60,039 nt of DNA from Planctomycetota bacterium (GCA_016195405.1 JACPZP010000111.1:1-60039); one strand, 5' to 3'. Positions 24,770-33,470 are shown, counted from the stretch's first letter. The notes: generated by a model from the sequence alone, not told the origin. Numbers and translations are program-made.

Positions 24770-27166
24770 ATGCGCACGGCGAAGTCCCGGCTTGTCCTGC
24801 CGTTGCTTCTGATGGGTTTCTTGGTGTGCATTCCCGTATTTGCGCGCCATGTGTGGCCGGGGCTGGGGCTTTGTGAAGCCTCGGCTTGCCCTCGCGGCGA
24901 CCGGTTCCGGGGCTTCGAAGACTCAGCCCCGGCCACACACGGCGAACTTTGTGAACGCAATATCGGGAAGGCGCGCGGTTTCTTGAAATCATCCGGCGAG
25001 TCCGGCGAAGGTAAGAAAGAGCATACTCCGCCGCCCCTGGCTGCGACCAAAGTGGAGGAACTGGCTGAGCGCGCCAAGAAGTCGATCGCGGTCATGCTCT
25101 ACACGGGCCGCGACGGCCGCCAGCAAGGGCTGGGCACGGGCTTTATCGTTTCGGCTGATGGGCTGATCGCCACCAATTATCACGTCATCGGCGAGGCGCG
25201 CCCCGTGACCGTTCAACTCGCGGACGGCTCGAAGCATGAAGTGACCGCAATCCATGCCGCCGATCGGCATCATGACCTGGCCGTCGTGCGCATCAAGGCC
25301 AAGAAGCTCGCGGCGCTCCCCTTGGGCGATTCGGCGAACGTGAAGATTGGCCAACCGATCGTTGCCCTGGGCCATCCGCGCGGCTTGGAGCACAGCGTGG
25401 TGACCGGGGTGCTCTCCGGCAAGCGCGACATTGACGGCATTCCCCTCCTTCAGATCGCCATTCCGATCGAACAGGGCAACTCGGGCGGACCGGTGCTCGA
25501 CATGGAGGGCAGAGTCATTGGCGTCGTCAGCTTGAAGTCGCTGGTCACCGCCAATCTCGGCTTCGCCGTCCCGGTTAATCCGCTCAAGGCCATGATCGCT
25601 AAACCCAATCCCATCGCCATGGAGCGCTGGCTGACCATTGGCGCGCTCGACAAGACGGAATGGCAGAACGTCTACGGCGGGCGTTGGCGGCAGCGGGCGG
25701 GACGCATCATCGCCGACGGCGCGGGCACGGGCTTCGGCGGCCGCTCGCTGTGTCTCTGGCGGCGCGACATTCCCGAGGATGCCTTCGAACTCGCCGTCAC
25801 GGTGAAGCTTGACGACGAGCGCGGCGCCGCCGGCTTAATCTTCGGCGGCGACGACTCCGACAAACACTATGGCTTCTATCCTTCGGGCGGCAAGCTGCGT
25901 TTCACGCGCTTCAATGGCCCCGATGTCTTTTCTTGGAAGATTCTGAAGGAGTTCCCCAGCGAACATTACCGGCCCGGCGAATGGAACACGCTCAAGGTCC
26001 GCGTCGAGAAGGACAAGATTGTCGCTTTCGTAAACGATCAAAAAGTGCTGGAGCACAGCGATCCGGACTATGCGGGCAGCCGCGTCGGCTTGGCCAAGTT
26101 TCGCGACACCGTCGCCGAGTTCAAGAAATTTCAGGTGGCGCCGCGCATCGCGGCCGCCGGGCTTAGCAAGGAAGCGTTGGCTCGAGTTGAAGAGACATTG
26201 GAAAAACTGCCGCGCGACCAGGCCGTGCCTGCGAAGGATCTGGAAGCCCTGGTGAAGTTGCCCAATGGCAGCGGCAGCATACTACGTGATCGTGCCCGCC
26301 GGCTTGAAAAAGAGGCCGAGCAGCTTCGCAAGCTGGCCCGCGACGTCCACCATCAACGTTGCCTAGCGGACCTGGCTGCCCTGTTCAAGAAGGAGGACGA
26401 CGAAGTCGATCTCGCACTGGCGGCCCTCACCGTGGCGAGACTGGACAACGAAGACCTCGACGTCGAAACCTATCGGCACGAGCTGGACCGCCTGGCCCGC
26501 GCCGCCGCCGCGATTTTTCCTAAGGACGCCGATGCTTCGAAAAAGCTCGCTGCCCTCAACCAGTTCCTGTTCACGGATCGCGGCTATCACGGGAGCCGGC
26601 TCGAGTATTACACGCGCAGCAACAGCTACTTGAACGAGGTCATCGACGACCGCGAAGGCCTGCCGATCACCCTGTCGGTGCTGTACATGGAGCTGGCGCG
26701 TCGGCTCGGCTTGAACGTGGTCGGAGTGGCCTTGCCGGGACATTTCGTGGTGCGGCATGAGCCGGCGACGGGCGCGAAGCGGATCATCGACGTCTATGAA
26801 GGCGGCCAGTTTCTAACCAAGGAGGAGGCTTACGAAAAGGTGGAGAAAATCACGGGCAAGCCGGCCCAGGCAAGAGATTTCGAGGCCGTGAGCAAGAAGG
26901 CCATCGTCCTAAGGATTCTGCACAATCTGATCACCGTCGCCCAAGGGGAAGCCGACCGCGAAAGCATGCTGCGCTATCTCGACGGCATTCTAGCGGTGGA
27001 GCCCAGTTTGCACGAGGAACGCTGGGTGCGGGCCGTCTTTCGCTTTCAGACGGGCCGGCGGGACGGCGCCTTGGCCGACTGCGATTATCTCCTCGACAGC
27101 GCTCCCATGGGCGTCGACCTGGAGCGCGTGCGCGAATTGCGCAAGCTGCTGCTGGAGAAATCATAA
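24770..27166 (+). CDS. Secreted trypsin-like protease fused to DUF1080-like and SirB1/transglutaminase-like domains
   Basis: Protein of 798 residues starting at ATG 24770 (GGAG seven bases before; the frame is open upstream). A signal peptide (SRLVLPLLLMGFLVCIPVFA) is followed by a segment encoded by an interspersed repeat (about residues 28-57). A DegP/trypsin-type domain follows, with the complete triad H138 (TNYHVIG), D169 (HHDLAVV) and S238 (QGNSGGPV). Residues about 290-450 are a beta-sandwich resembling DUF1080/3-keto-disaccharide hydrolase or LamG domains (DSDKHYGFYPSGGKLRFTRF). A SirB1-like transglutaminase-fold domain follows (NSYLNEVIDDREGLPITLSV, LPGHFVVRHE), then a TPR-like tail. 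It acts outside the cytoplasm. The combination is unusual. The substrate is unknown. Confidence 0.85.
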   Translation: MRTAKSRLVLPLLLMGFLVCIPVFARHVWPGLGLCEASACPRGDRFRGFEDSAPATHGELCERNIGKARGFLKSSGESGEGKKEHTPPPLAATKVEELAERAKKSIAVMLYTGRDGRQQGLGTGFIVSADGLIATNYHVIGEARPVTVQLADGSKHEVTAIHAADRHHDLAVVRIKAKKLAALPLGDSANVKIGQPIVALGHPRGLEHSVVTGVLSGKRDIDGIPLLQIAIPIEQGNSGGPVLDMEGRVIGVVSLKSLVTANLGFAVPVNPLKAMIAKPNPIAMERWLTIGALDKTEWQNVYGGRWRQRAGRIIADGAGTGFGGRSLCLWRRDIPEDAFELAVTVKLDDERGAAGLIFGGDDSDKHYGFYPSGGKLRFTRFNGPDVFSWKILKEFPSEHYRPGEWNTLKVRVEKDKIVAFVNDQKVLEHSDPDYAGSRVGLAKFRDTVAEFKKFQVAPRIAAAGLSKEALARVEETLEKLPRDQAVPAKDLEALVKLPNGSGSILRDRARRLEKEAEQLRKLARDVHHQRCLADLAALFKKEDDEVDLALAALTVARLDNEDLDVETYRHELDRLARAAAAIFPKDADASKKLAALNQFLFTDRGYHGSRLEYYTRSNSYLNEVIDDREGLPITLSVLYMELARRLGLNVVGVALPGHFVVRHEPATGAKRIIDVYEGGQFLTKEEAYEKVEKITGKPAQARDFEAVSKKAIVLRILHNLITVAQGEADRESMLRYLDGILAVEPSLHEERWVRAVFRFQTGRRDGALADCDYLLDSAPMGVDLERVRELRKLLLEKS
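24851..24938. repeat. Palindromic interspersed repeat inside the protease reading frame
   Basis: Perfect 15-bp arms GTGTGGCCGGGGCTG (24851-24865) and CAGCCCCGGCCACAC (24924-24938). Inside, GAAGCC (24876-24881) can pair with GGCTTC (24911-24916). The 88-base palindrome is translated as part of the protease, just behind the signal peptide. It looks like an inserted repeat kept in frame. Confidence 0.8.
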
Positions 27167-27175
27167 TCCGGCCAA

Positions 27176-27206
27176 GCCCCAGGATGAGCGCAGCGAATCC
27201 TGGGGA
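27176..27206. repeat. Interspersed palindromic repeat, family B
   Basis: CCCCAGGATGAG, GCGC, then the complement ending AATCCTGGGG, forms a short stem after the protease gene. The 19-base core GGATGAGCGCAGCGAATCC (27182-27200) occurs again, identical, at 56920-56938, where it is inside a coding region. Confidence 0.75.
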
Positions 27207-27220
27207 TCGGGGATCGTCGG

Positions 27221-27850
27221 TCACCGCACCACATTGGTCAACGGCGGCCCCGGGTTCATGTCGGCGGGGAAGTTGGTGTTACACAAGTAGCAGACCCATT
27301 GATAGACGGTCTGAAAGGAGACGGGTTGGCCCAGGGCGGTCAATTCCCAGGCTTCGAGTTGCTTGATCGCGCGCGGCATGTTGATGAACAGGCGATTCGC
27401 GATGACCTTGCCGGTCTTCGCTTCGACGACGGAGACTTCCACCTCGAACTTGTAGCGGGAGATCGGCGGCGCCCCGTTAGGGTATTTGAAGACGTCGAGA
27501 AACGTCCGGCGCTGGGGTCCGAGGACGACCGCCAACTCGGTGTCTTCCACGCGCTCCGCCGCCCATTCATGGGGAACGTATTCCTGCCAATCGTGAAGCT
27601 TGCCGGTCGATTTCAGAAAGACCAGGCGGTGCGTTTCGGCGTCCGGCTTGAGATCAGCCGCCGCAGCCACGGGATGCGCCCGCGCCGCTGGCGCCAAGTC
27701 CTCGGGAAAGCTTGCCCGCTGCTTGCCCTGTTCCTTGGCGAAAAACGACGTCGAGCCTCCATTTTTGCCCGTGCCGAACAAACCTGTTTGATACCCAGCC
27801 AGCACGAAAGCCAACCCGCCGCCGACAAAAACTAAGGCAACCGCTTTCAT
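27221..27850 (-). CDS. Hypothetical membrane-anchored or secreted protein
   Basis: Protein of 209 residues. ATG 27850 gives an N-terminal hydrophobic segment, AVALVFVGGGLAFVLAGYQT; an upstream ATG at 27889 is also open. Nothing after this segment is hydrophobic enough to span the membrane, so the rest is probably outside the cytoplasm. A beta-rich part (ISRYKFEVEVSVVEAKTGKV) lies in the middle. The C-terminus has two cysteines close together (VCYLCNTNFP). No family is recognised. It converges on the three-domain protease gene and does not share an operon with it. Confidence 0.6.
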   Translation of the reverse strand: MKAVALVFVGGGLAFVLAGYQTGLFGTGKNGGSTSFFAKEQGKQRASFPEDLAPAARAHPVAAAADLKPDAETHRLVFLKSTGKLHDWQEYVPHEWAAERVEDTELAVVLGPQRRTFLDVFKYPNGAPPISRYKFEVEVSVVEAKTGKVIANRLFINMPRAIKQLEAWELTALGQPVSFQTVYQWVCYLCNTNFPADMNPGPPLTNVVR

Positions 27851-27938
27851 GGCGCACCATCCCGCAACATAGCCCTGGATGACCGTCACGAAAATCTAGC
27901 ATGTAAATTGCCGCTTGGCGCAGGGATAAAAGTTAATT

Positions 27939-28787
27939 TCATTCCCCGTCGCCGGGCGGATGCAAAAGTTCCGGCTTATTCATGAATTGGCTCAGGTCGA
28001 CCTGGCCCCGTAGCTCGCTCTCGACCAGCTTGAGACGCGTTTCCAGCTCCTTGATTTTCGCCCTGAAAGTCTCGAGCTTGCTGGAAACGTCGTCGCGCGG
28101 CGTCGGTCGGGGCACTTCGGGATAGCCAAGCTGGCGTTGCAGGGCTGCGAACAAATACAACGGATCGCGGCCGCGGTTGGCCTTGGCGATCTTCCCCTCT
28201 TTCTCGCCGAAGAGCGGCTCCAGGGGCGGCTGGTAGGACGGTTCGCGCCGCCGCTGCTCCAGCACGTACAGCTCCGAGCGCACGTAAACCAGGTCGGCGA
28301 AATCGACGATACCGATCTGCCGCCGCACCATCTCGAGATACGCGCGCCATTTGTCGTCGTAGAGCGGATCTTCCATCAGACTGGCGATGCCTTCGTCGTA
28401 TCCGAGCCGATTGCGGCTAAGAGTCTCGAACTGATAGACGAACAGCCCGGCTTGCGTCGGTTCCTGCGAACGATACTGCGCCTCGCGCTCCAGGATCAAG
28501 AGACAGATCTCGATGCTGAATCGCTTGCGCTCGTCCTCGGTCTGGCCGACGGCGTAAGCCTGGAAGCGCGTGAAGTAGTGCGGCAGCTGGCCGAACCCGG
28601 ACGACAACAAGCCCGAATGCTTCAGTTCCGTGGCCAGGAACTGAATGGCCATCGGCAGCCGTGTGGTGGAGAGGATCTCCTCATGGATATGCTGCAAGAC
28701 ATCCTGGGCCGCGATGTTTTCCTGCAGCCGTTCGCGGAGGATGCGAAAGAAATAGGCTTGCTCGATGTATTCTTCGCGGTCCAGCAT
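27939..28787 (-). CDS. Hypothetical helical protein with C-terminal coiled coil
   Basis: Protein of 282 residues starting at ATG 28787 (MLDREEYIEQAYFF); the frame is open to 28850, but that part is encoded by a repeat array. It is strongly helical and rich in Leu, Arg and Glu, with no signal peptide. The C-terminal part (SSKLETFRAKIKELETRLKL) is a coiled coil of about 35 residues. Related planctomycete proteins of this type exist in my memory only as uncharacterised families, so no function is proposed. It lies downstream of the COG2509 flavoprotein gene on the same strand, separated by the repeat array. Confidence 0.65.
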   Translation of the reverse strand: MLDREEYIEQAYFFRILRERLQENIAAQDVLQHIHEEILSTTRLPMAIQFLATELKHSGLLSSGFGQLPHYFTRFQAYAVGQTEDERKRFSIEICLLILEREAQYRSQEPTQAGLFVYQFETLSRNRLGYDEGIASLMEDPLYDDKWRAYLEMVRRQIGIVDFADLVYVRSELYVLEQRRREPSYQPPLEPLFGEKEGKIAKANRGRDPLYLFAALQRQLGYPEVPRPTPRDDVSSKLETFRAKIKELETRLKLVESELRGQVDLSQFMNKPELLHPPGDGE

Positions 28788-28790
28788 GAA

Positions 28791-28920
28791 GTGGCTAGTG
28801 GTTAGTGGATAGTGGCTAGCGGCCTGATGGCGGCATTCAAAAGCTAACAAGGATTATAGGCCAGCGTCCCCTCCGCTCGCCACTAACCACTAGCCACTAC
28901 CCACTAGCTACTACCCACTT
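28791..28920. repeat. Two facing arrays of a TAGTGGN heptamer
   Basis: On the plus strand 28791-28820 reads as tandem TAGTGGN units; 28880-28920 carries the same units on the minus strand. An 18-base stretch at 28791-28808 is perfectly complementary to 28880-28897. The right array runs into the 3' end of the COG2509 gene and encodes its last residues (WVVASG) and its TAG stop. Confidence 0.85.
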
Positions 28921-30507
28921 TCTGATAATCGCCGCAGCCGAACGCAAGCCGTCGACGGCGGCGCTGACGATGCCGCCGGCATAACCGGCGCCTTCACCGA
29001 CAGGATAGAGGCCGTCAATTCCGGGGGACTCGCGCGTTATCTGGTCGCGAACCATTCGGATCGGCGAGCTGCCGCGGGATTCGGGTCCGACCAGCGTCGC
29101 ATCGGCGAGGAACTTGCCGTGCCAGCGGCGGTCGAGGATCGGCAAGCCATGCCTGAGGGCCTCGAGAATTAGAGGCGGGGCTAACTCGGCGATCTCGGCT
29201 TTCACAAGCCCGCGCGAGTAGCTGGACGGCGGCAGACTCGTTGAAGGCCGGCCCGCTAGGAAGTCGTCCGCCCATTGGATCGGACAGATATATTCGCCTC
29301 GGCCCAACTCATATGCGCGGCGCTCATAAGTCGCCTGCAGACGCACTCCGGCGAGCACGTCAACGCCAGGAAACTCGTCGACGGGCACGGTCACCACCAG
29401 GCCGCTGTTGGCGAAGGGCGAATCGCGCTTCGACAGGCTCATGCCGTTGGTGCAGAAGTAACCGTCTTCCGACACGCTCGGAATCACGTGCCCGCCGGCG
29501 CACATGCAGAACGTGAAGAGATCGTGTCGTCCGCGCGCCACCAGGTTGTAGTCGGCCGAGCCCAGTTTTTCCTTCACCTCGGCCGAGCCGTAATTGAAAC
29601 GATTGACGTTCTCCTGCGGTTGCTCGATCCGCACGCCCATCTGGAACGGCTTCGGCACGATCGGTACGCCGCGGCGCACCAGCATAGACAGCGTGTCGCG
29701 CGCGGAATGGCCAATCGCGAGCAGCACGACCTGAGCCGGAACATGGCCCGACGAGGTGGCCAGGCCGCGAATCTGTCCGTCGCCTGTCAGATCGAGATCT
29801 TCAACGCGACAATTGAAACGAATCTCGCCGCCCATGGCTTCGATGCGCCGCCGGATGGCCTTGACCACCGCGGGCAACCGATTGCTTCCCAAGTGCGGCC
29901 GATAGTCGTACAGGATCGACGGTTTGCCCTTGCACTGGGCGAAAAGCTCCAGAACGCGGCGAACCTCCGGACCGGAGGAGCGGCAGGTAAGTTTGCCGTC
30001 GCTGAAAGTTCCCGCGCCGCCTTCGCCGAACAAGTAGTTGCTCTCGGGATTGAATGGTCCGCCGGCGTCGAACCGCTGCACATCGTGGATGCGCTGCCGC
30101 ACGGCGGGACCGCGCTCCAAAACGATTGGTCGATAACCCTGTTGCGCGAGAAAAAACCCCGCCACCAACCCCGCCGGGCCGGAGCCGACAATGACGGGCC
30201 GATGCGCCAGCGGCTTGTTCCCCGGCGGCGGCAAGGCAAACGTCGGCTCACGATAGGGCTCGACGCGCACGTCGGAACGCCTCGTCTTCGCGGCTCGTTT
30301 GAGGAAGTCGGCCTCATCAAGAGGCGTCACCTCCGCGGTGTAGACGAAATGAAACGAATTCTTGACGCGGGCGTCCAAGCTTTTCCGCAGAATGCGCCAC
30401 GGACCGAGATCCGCAAGCGGCACTCCGAGAGCCTTAGCGATAAACTCAGGCAGGGCCGCTTCGGGTTCGTCCAGGCCGAGGCGGAGGTTGGAGATGCGGA
30501 GGGGCAT
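28897..30507 (-). CDS. FAD-dependent oxidoreductase, COG2509 family
   Basis: Flavoprotein of 536 residues. The dinucleotide-binding motif PVIVGSGPAGLVAGFFLAQ is at residues 104-122, after an N-terminal alpha/beta domain of about 90 residues typical of the COG2509 'uncharacterised FAD-dependent dehydrogenase' family. Later motifs are NYLFGEGGAGTFSDGKLTCR (about 158-177) and the C-terminal FAD-contact segment DGLYPVGEGAGYAGGIVSAA. The physiological reaction is not known for this family. ATG 30507 is a good start with the expected N-terminus. The final six residues and the stop are encoded by an interspersed heptamer array, so the natural C-terminus may have been altered. Confidence 0.9.
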   Translation of the reverse strand: MPLRISNLRLGLDEPEAALPEFIAKALGVPLADLGPWRILRKSLDARVKNSFHFVYTAEVTPLDEADFLKRAAKTRRSDVRVEPYREPTFALPPPGNKPLAHRPVIVGSGPAGLVAGFFLAQQGYRPIVLERGPAVRQRIHDVQRFDAGGPFNPESNYLFGEGGAGTFSDGKLTCRSSGPEVRRVLELFAQCKGKPSILYDYRPHLGSNRLPAVVKAIRRRIEAMGGEIRFNCRVEDLDLTGDGQIRGLATSSGHVPAQVVLLAIGHSARDTLSMLVRRGVPIVPKPFQMGVRIEQPQENVNRFNYGSAEVKEKLGSADYNLVARGRHDLFTFCMCAGGHVIPSVSEDGYFCTNGMSLSKRDSPFANSGLVVTVPVDEFPGVDVLAGVRLQATYERRAYELGRGEYICPIQWADDFLAGRPSTSLPPSSYSRGLVKAEIAELAPPLILEALRHGLPILDRRWHGKFLADATLVGPESRGSSPIRMVRDQITRESPGIDGLYPVGEGAGYAGGIVSAAVDGLRSAAAIIRKWVVASG

Positions 30508-30678
30508 TCGGGTTCAGGCAACAACGCCACGCGCTGTCACATTGGGGACATTTCTTGCACCGGTGGACGCATAAGATTAGATTACCCAGGGAATTTCGCG
30601 CGACCAAGAGCGCTGTCGATGGCATGAGCCGGTTGCGCACCAAGAAATTCCCAACTCAGCGAGCGAAAGGAGACGTCC

Positions 30679-31308
30679 GTGGCTAGAGTCGGCATCGGCT
30701 TACTGGTGGTTGCGGCCATTCTCGGCTTCATAACTTACACCGAGGGAACCCTGGCGTTTCAATCCTCGGCCCAGCCCGAGGAGATTAGTTTAAGAAAACT
30801 GATCGAGCGCGGTCCCAGCGGCAACGCTCACATCCTCCTTACCGACTTCGTGCTCTGCGACAATCTTGTCCACCAATACAAGGGAACCAACAAAGACTCG
30901 TGGACCCACCTTTGGATTCCCGTGGTCCCGATCGACGAAGTCAACTTGGCGGCCAAAGCGCCGCTCAATCCCAATAACGTCAAGGCGCTTTTTTTCAGCA
31001 TCAACATTCGCAATAACGTGGAGCTGGAATCTCGACTTAACAAACCCAAAGTGCAAGCCTTGGTGACCAACCAAATCACTTCGCTGGAAAGCAAGATCCG
31101 CAACCTCCTGCAACAAAGCTATCCCGGCACGGATTTCGACAAGTGCCTGATCATCCAAGAGGGCCGCACCCCGTTTAGCCGCGGCATCGTGTATTTGTTC
31201 GGCGGCGGCGCGGCACTCTCCCTGTTGACGGGCATTGGCTTGTTTTTCGTCGCGTGGCGCGGCAAGTCGGTCCAACGGCGGCCGCCGGAGCTTAAGAGCG
31301 ACGATTAA
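30679..31308 (+). CDS. Hypothetical two-pass membrane protein
   Basis: Protein of 209 residues with one transmembrane segment near the N-terminus (IGLLVVAAILGFITYTEG) and one near the C-terminus (GIVYLFGGGAALSLLTGIGL). The roughly 140 residues between them probably face the periplasm. GTG 30679 has AAAGGAG six bases before, a strong ribosome binding site that fixes the start. The short tail after the second segment is basic. No family is recognised. It is divergent from the COG2509 gene and seems to be a single-gene unit. Confidence 0.65.
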   Translation: MARVGIGLLVVAAILGFITYTEGTLAFQSSAQPEEISLRKLIERGPSGNAHILLTDFVLCDNLVHQYKGTNKDSWTHLWIPVVPIDEVNLAAKAPLNPNNVKALFFSINIRNNVELESRLNKPKVQALVTNQITSLESKIRNLLQQSYPGTDFDKCLIIQEGRTPFSRGIVYLFGGGAALSLLTGIGLFFVAWRGKSVQRRPPELKSDD

Positions 31309-31333
31309 GAAGGACGAGAGATGAGCCCAAACG

Positions 31334-31361
31334 CTCCGGTCGCTGACGCTCCCGGCTCGCC
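31334..31361 (-). repeat. Interspersed repeat, family A (28 bases)
   Basis: This 28-base segment is the exact reverse complement of 33534-33561. Its core contains CGGGAGCGTCAGCGACCGG when read on the minus strand. Degenerate copies lie at 53415-53442 and 53470-53497. It sits between two convergent genes here. Confidence 0.8.
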
Positions 31362-31379
31362 AAATCTCCCATCTTCGAG

Positions 31380-32066
31380 TCAATGGCCGGCGTCGATCTC
31401 GCGCCACTGCGCCATGGCGTCCGCGGTGGCGCGGTAGATGCGGGTCTCGGCCTCCGGGAAAAGGGCAGCCGCGCCGGCATGCTTCAAGGCTTGCTCGAGG
31501 CGCGCCTTCTCCGAATGAGGCACGTTGCGGCGAGCGATCCAGGGCAGCACTGAGTCTTGCTTGCCTTTCTTGCCGTCGAGGGGGCCGGCGTCCACGTCGA
31601 GCGAGTCCTTCAGGATTTTCGCGACTTCTTGGGGATTGGGTCCAACGCTGAGTAGTTCGACCGACACATACTTCGACGTAAATCCCGGAACGATCGGCAA
31701 CGGCGTTACATGATAGATGGATTGCTTATTTTGTAACGACTTTGTCAGCGGCACGATATACTCGCCCGCTTCCCGCCAGCCCTGCGCCGCCAGGCAGTCA
31801 ACGATGTCCGGCACATCGATCTCTTGACCAATTAGTTTGCGGTCGTCCGCGTCGACCGCCCGGAGCACATCCTTCACGGCGATCGTGGGAGCGGGCCGGC
31901 CATGCCCGTCCTTGACTTCGGCGCGCACGATTAGGTTCGATACCAAGAGTTGAGGCCGCGAGAGAATGACGGGATCGCGCGTGCGCGCCACGAGATAAGC
32001 CAGGAATCCGATCCAGGCGAGAAAGAGTGCCGCCGCCGTTACGAGCCGCGCTTTGGGAAACACCAT
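31380..32066 (-). CDS. Hypothetical membrane-anchored protein
   Basis: Protein of 228 residues. The N-terminal hydrophobic helix (LVTAAALFLAWIGFLAYLVA) anchors the protein; the rest, about 200 residues, is likely outside the cytoplasm. The segment VLSRPQLLVSNLIVRAEVKDG (shown here only in part of its strand) starts a beta-rich domain, and the C-terminal third is helical and charged. No family is recognised. It lies downstream of the Minf_1886-family gene on the same strand, but a long hairpin separates the two, so separate transcription is likely. Confidence 0.6.
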   Translation of the reverse strand: MVFPKARLVTAAALFLAWIGFLAYLVARTRDPVILSRPQLLVSNLIVRAEVKDGHGRPAPTIAVKDVLRAVDADDRKLIGQEIDVPDIVDCLAAQGWREAGEYIVPLTKSLQNKQSIYHVTPLPIVPGFTSKYVSVELLSVGPNPQEVAKILKDSLDVDAGPLDGKKGKQDSVLPWIARRNVPHSEKARLEQALKHAGAAALFPEAETRIYRATADAMAQWREIDAGH

Positions 32067-32091
32067 GGCTACCTTGCCTTGGGCAGCAGAA

Positions 32092-32153
32092 GCGGTTTCA
32101 AAACGGGGTCAGGACCTCTAAAATCACAGGTCCTGGCCCCCTTTTGAAACCGC
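32092..32153. repeat. Long hairpin, 26-base arms, after the Minf_1886 gene
   Basis: Left arm 32092-32117 and right arm 32128-32153 pair at 24 of 26 positions around a 10-base loop. It starts two bases after the stop codon of the gene at 32156 (minus strand). It could end transcription, although no T run follows. Its make-up resembles other interspersed palindromes here. Confidence 0.8.
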
Positions 32154-32155
32154 CT

Positions 32156-32611
32156 CTAACGTGCCTCGTCGAGAGTGATCTCGTACCCCTCCGTGAGGTC
32201 GAGGTCGAAATCGAAGCCGTCGCGGAAGTCCTCGAGATTGTCTTCGTCGGTCTTGCTCAAGAGGCCCGCGCCGATCAAGTTGAAAATGATCGTGCCGAAG
32301 TCCCCGGTGCCGCGCAGGCCCCACTGGCGGAAGACGGTCGCCGCCATCAGTCCGAATTCCTTGAGCGCCAGGCTGCGAATGCCGTCGAGCAGTTCGCGCC
32401 CGGCGACATGCCCCGCCTCCCCGCCTTCGGCGTCCCCCGCCGCCCTTTCGCGAGCGACATTGTCGTGACCGATATTGTCGCGCGCGATTTTTTCACGTCC
32501 GAGCATCTTCAAGGTGTGGTCGAGCGCTTGATAGATGAACTCATACGCTTCGTATGCGAAACGAGGATCGCGAGCCACCACTTCAGCCAGTTTGGCGTTG
32601 AAGGAAATCAT
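32156..32611 (-). CDS. Minf_1886-family protein
   Basis: Protein of 151 residues. The pattern DPRFAYEAYEFIYQALDHT near the N-terminus, then HVAGRELLDGIRSLALKEFG and MAATVFRQWGLRGTGDFGTI, is that of the Minf_1886 family, a conserved uncharacterised family known mainly from Planctomycetes and Verrucomicrobia. There is no signal or membrane segment. It probably acts in the cytoplasm. It ends with an acidic segment. The ATG start at 32611 is unambiguous. This gene is one of the better taxonomic markers in the window. No biochemical role is known to me. Confidence 0.85.
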   Translation of the reverse strand: MISFNAKLAEVVARDPRFAYEAYEFIYQALDHTLKMLGREKIARDNIGHDNVARERAAGDAEGGEAGHVAGRELLDGIRSLALKEFGLMAATVFRQWGLRGTGDFGTIIFNLIGAGLLSKTDEDNLEDFRDGFDFDLDLTEGYEITLDEAR

Positions 32612-32666
32612 TAACTTTTCCCCTCGGTTCAGGTTTCCGAAGTCTCACGACTTCAGCTACCCGAAA

Positions 32667-33470
32667 CTAGATTCTCGACAATACGTCTTCCGCCGGGACG
32701 ACGATGCGGCGGCCGTCCTCAAATTCCACCAAAACTTTGCGGGCCAGGATTTCCTGGGCCAGCACTTTACCCTTGCCCTTCGGCGTCACAATGTGGGCGC
32801 CGGGCGGGGGCAATTCCTTCTGGAATTCCTCGTAAACATCCTGCTCGAACCGCAGGCAGCACTTGAGCCGGCCGCAACGGCCCGAGATCTTCGACGGATC
32901 GAGCGTCGATTTCTGAAGCTTGGCCATGCGCATCGACACCGGCGGCATGACGGCCATGTGTGTGTTGCAGCAGACCGGTTTGCCGCAGTCGCCATAGTCG
33001 GCCAGGAGCTTGGCCTCGTCGCGGACGCCGATCTGCCTCATCTCGATGCGCGTGCGATACTCGCGGGCCAGGTCCTTGACCAACTCGCGGAAATCGACGC
33101 GCTTCTCGGCCAGGAAATAGAAGATGATGCGCTCGCCGCCGAAGAGATGTTCGACGTCGACCAATTCCATCTGAAGTTTGCGCTCGCGAATGAAGTCGTT
33201 GCAGCGGTGAAACTCGACTTCCTCGTGCTCTTGCAGCCGCCGCGCCTCGATGCGGTCTTCCTCGCTGAGGACGCGATGAATCTGCCCGCGGGTCGGCTCC
33301 GTCAGCATGCCCACGAGACTCGGATTGGCCTCGCACAGGACTTCGCCCTGCTCCAAGCCGCGCTCAGTCCGCGCGACCACCGCCTGTCCGCGCGCATGCG
33401 TCGCCGCTGGGGCAGGGTCAAATTCGCCCAGAAAGCGCATGATGCCATGACGGACAATATAAGTGGCCAT
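32667..33470 (-). CDS. ricT: RicT/YaaT-type PSP1 protein
   Basis: PSP1-domain protein of 267 residues. In Bacillus, RicT (YaaT) works with RicA and RicF in an iron-sulphur-containing complex that affects RNase Y and development. The family signature is visible: CGKPVCCNTHMAVM (the first cysteine group) and RCGRLKCCLRFEQDVYEEF (the second group, with the conserved CCLR). The basic middle part (RMAKLQKSTLDPSKISG) is also conserved. ATG 33470 gives the standard N-terminus MATYIVRHG; ATG 33494 would add eight residues. No ricA or ricF gene is adjacent. Assignment to the family is secure; the role in planctomycetes is inferred. Confidence 0.9.
   Translation of the reverse strand: MATYIVRHGIMRFLGEFDPAPAATHARGQAVVARTERGLEQGEVLCEANPSLVGMLTEPTRGQIHRVLSEEDRIEARRLQEHEEVEFHRCNDFIRERKLQMELVDVEHLFGGERIIFYFLAEKRVDFRELVKDLAREYRTRIEMRQIGVRDEAKLLADYGDCGKPVCCNTHMAVMPPVSMRMAKLQKSTLDPSKISGRCGRLKCCLRFEQDVYEEFQKELPPPGAHIVTPKGKGKVLAQEILARKVLVEFEDGRRIVVPAEDVLSRI

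Noticed and set aside
29275..30627. Long plus-strand ORF (450 residues) opposite the COG2509 gene
   Set aside because: Antisense shadow; the minus-strand product has an intact FAD motif and family structure.
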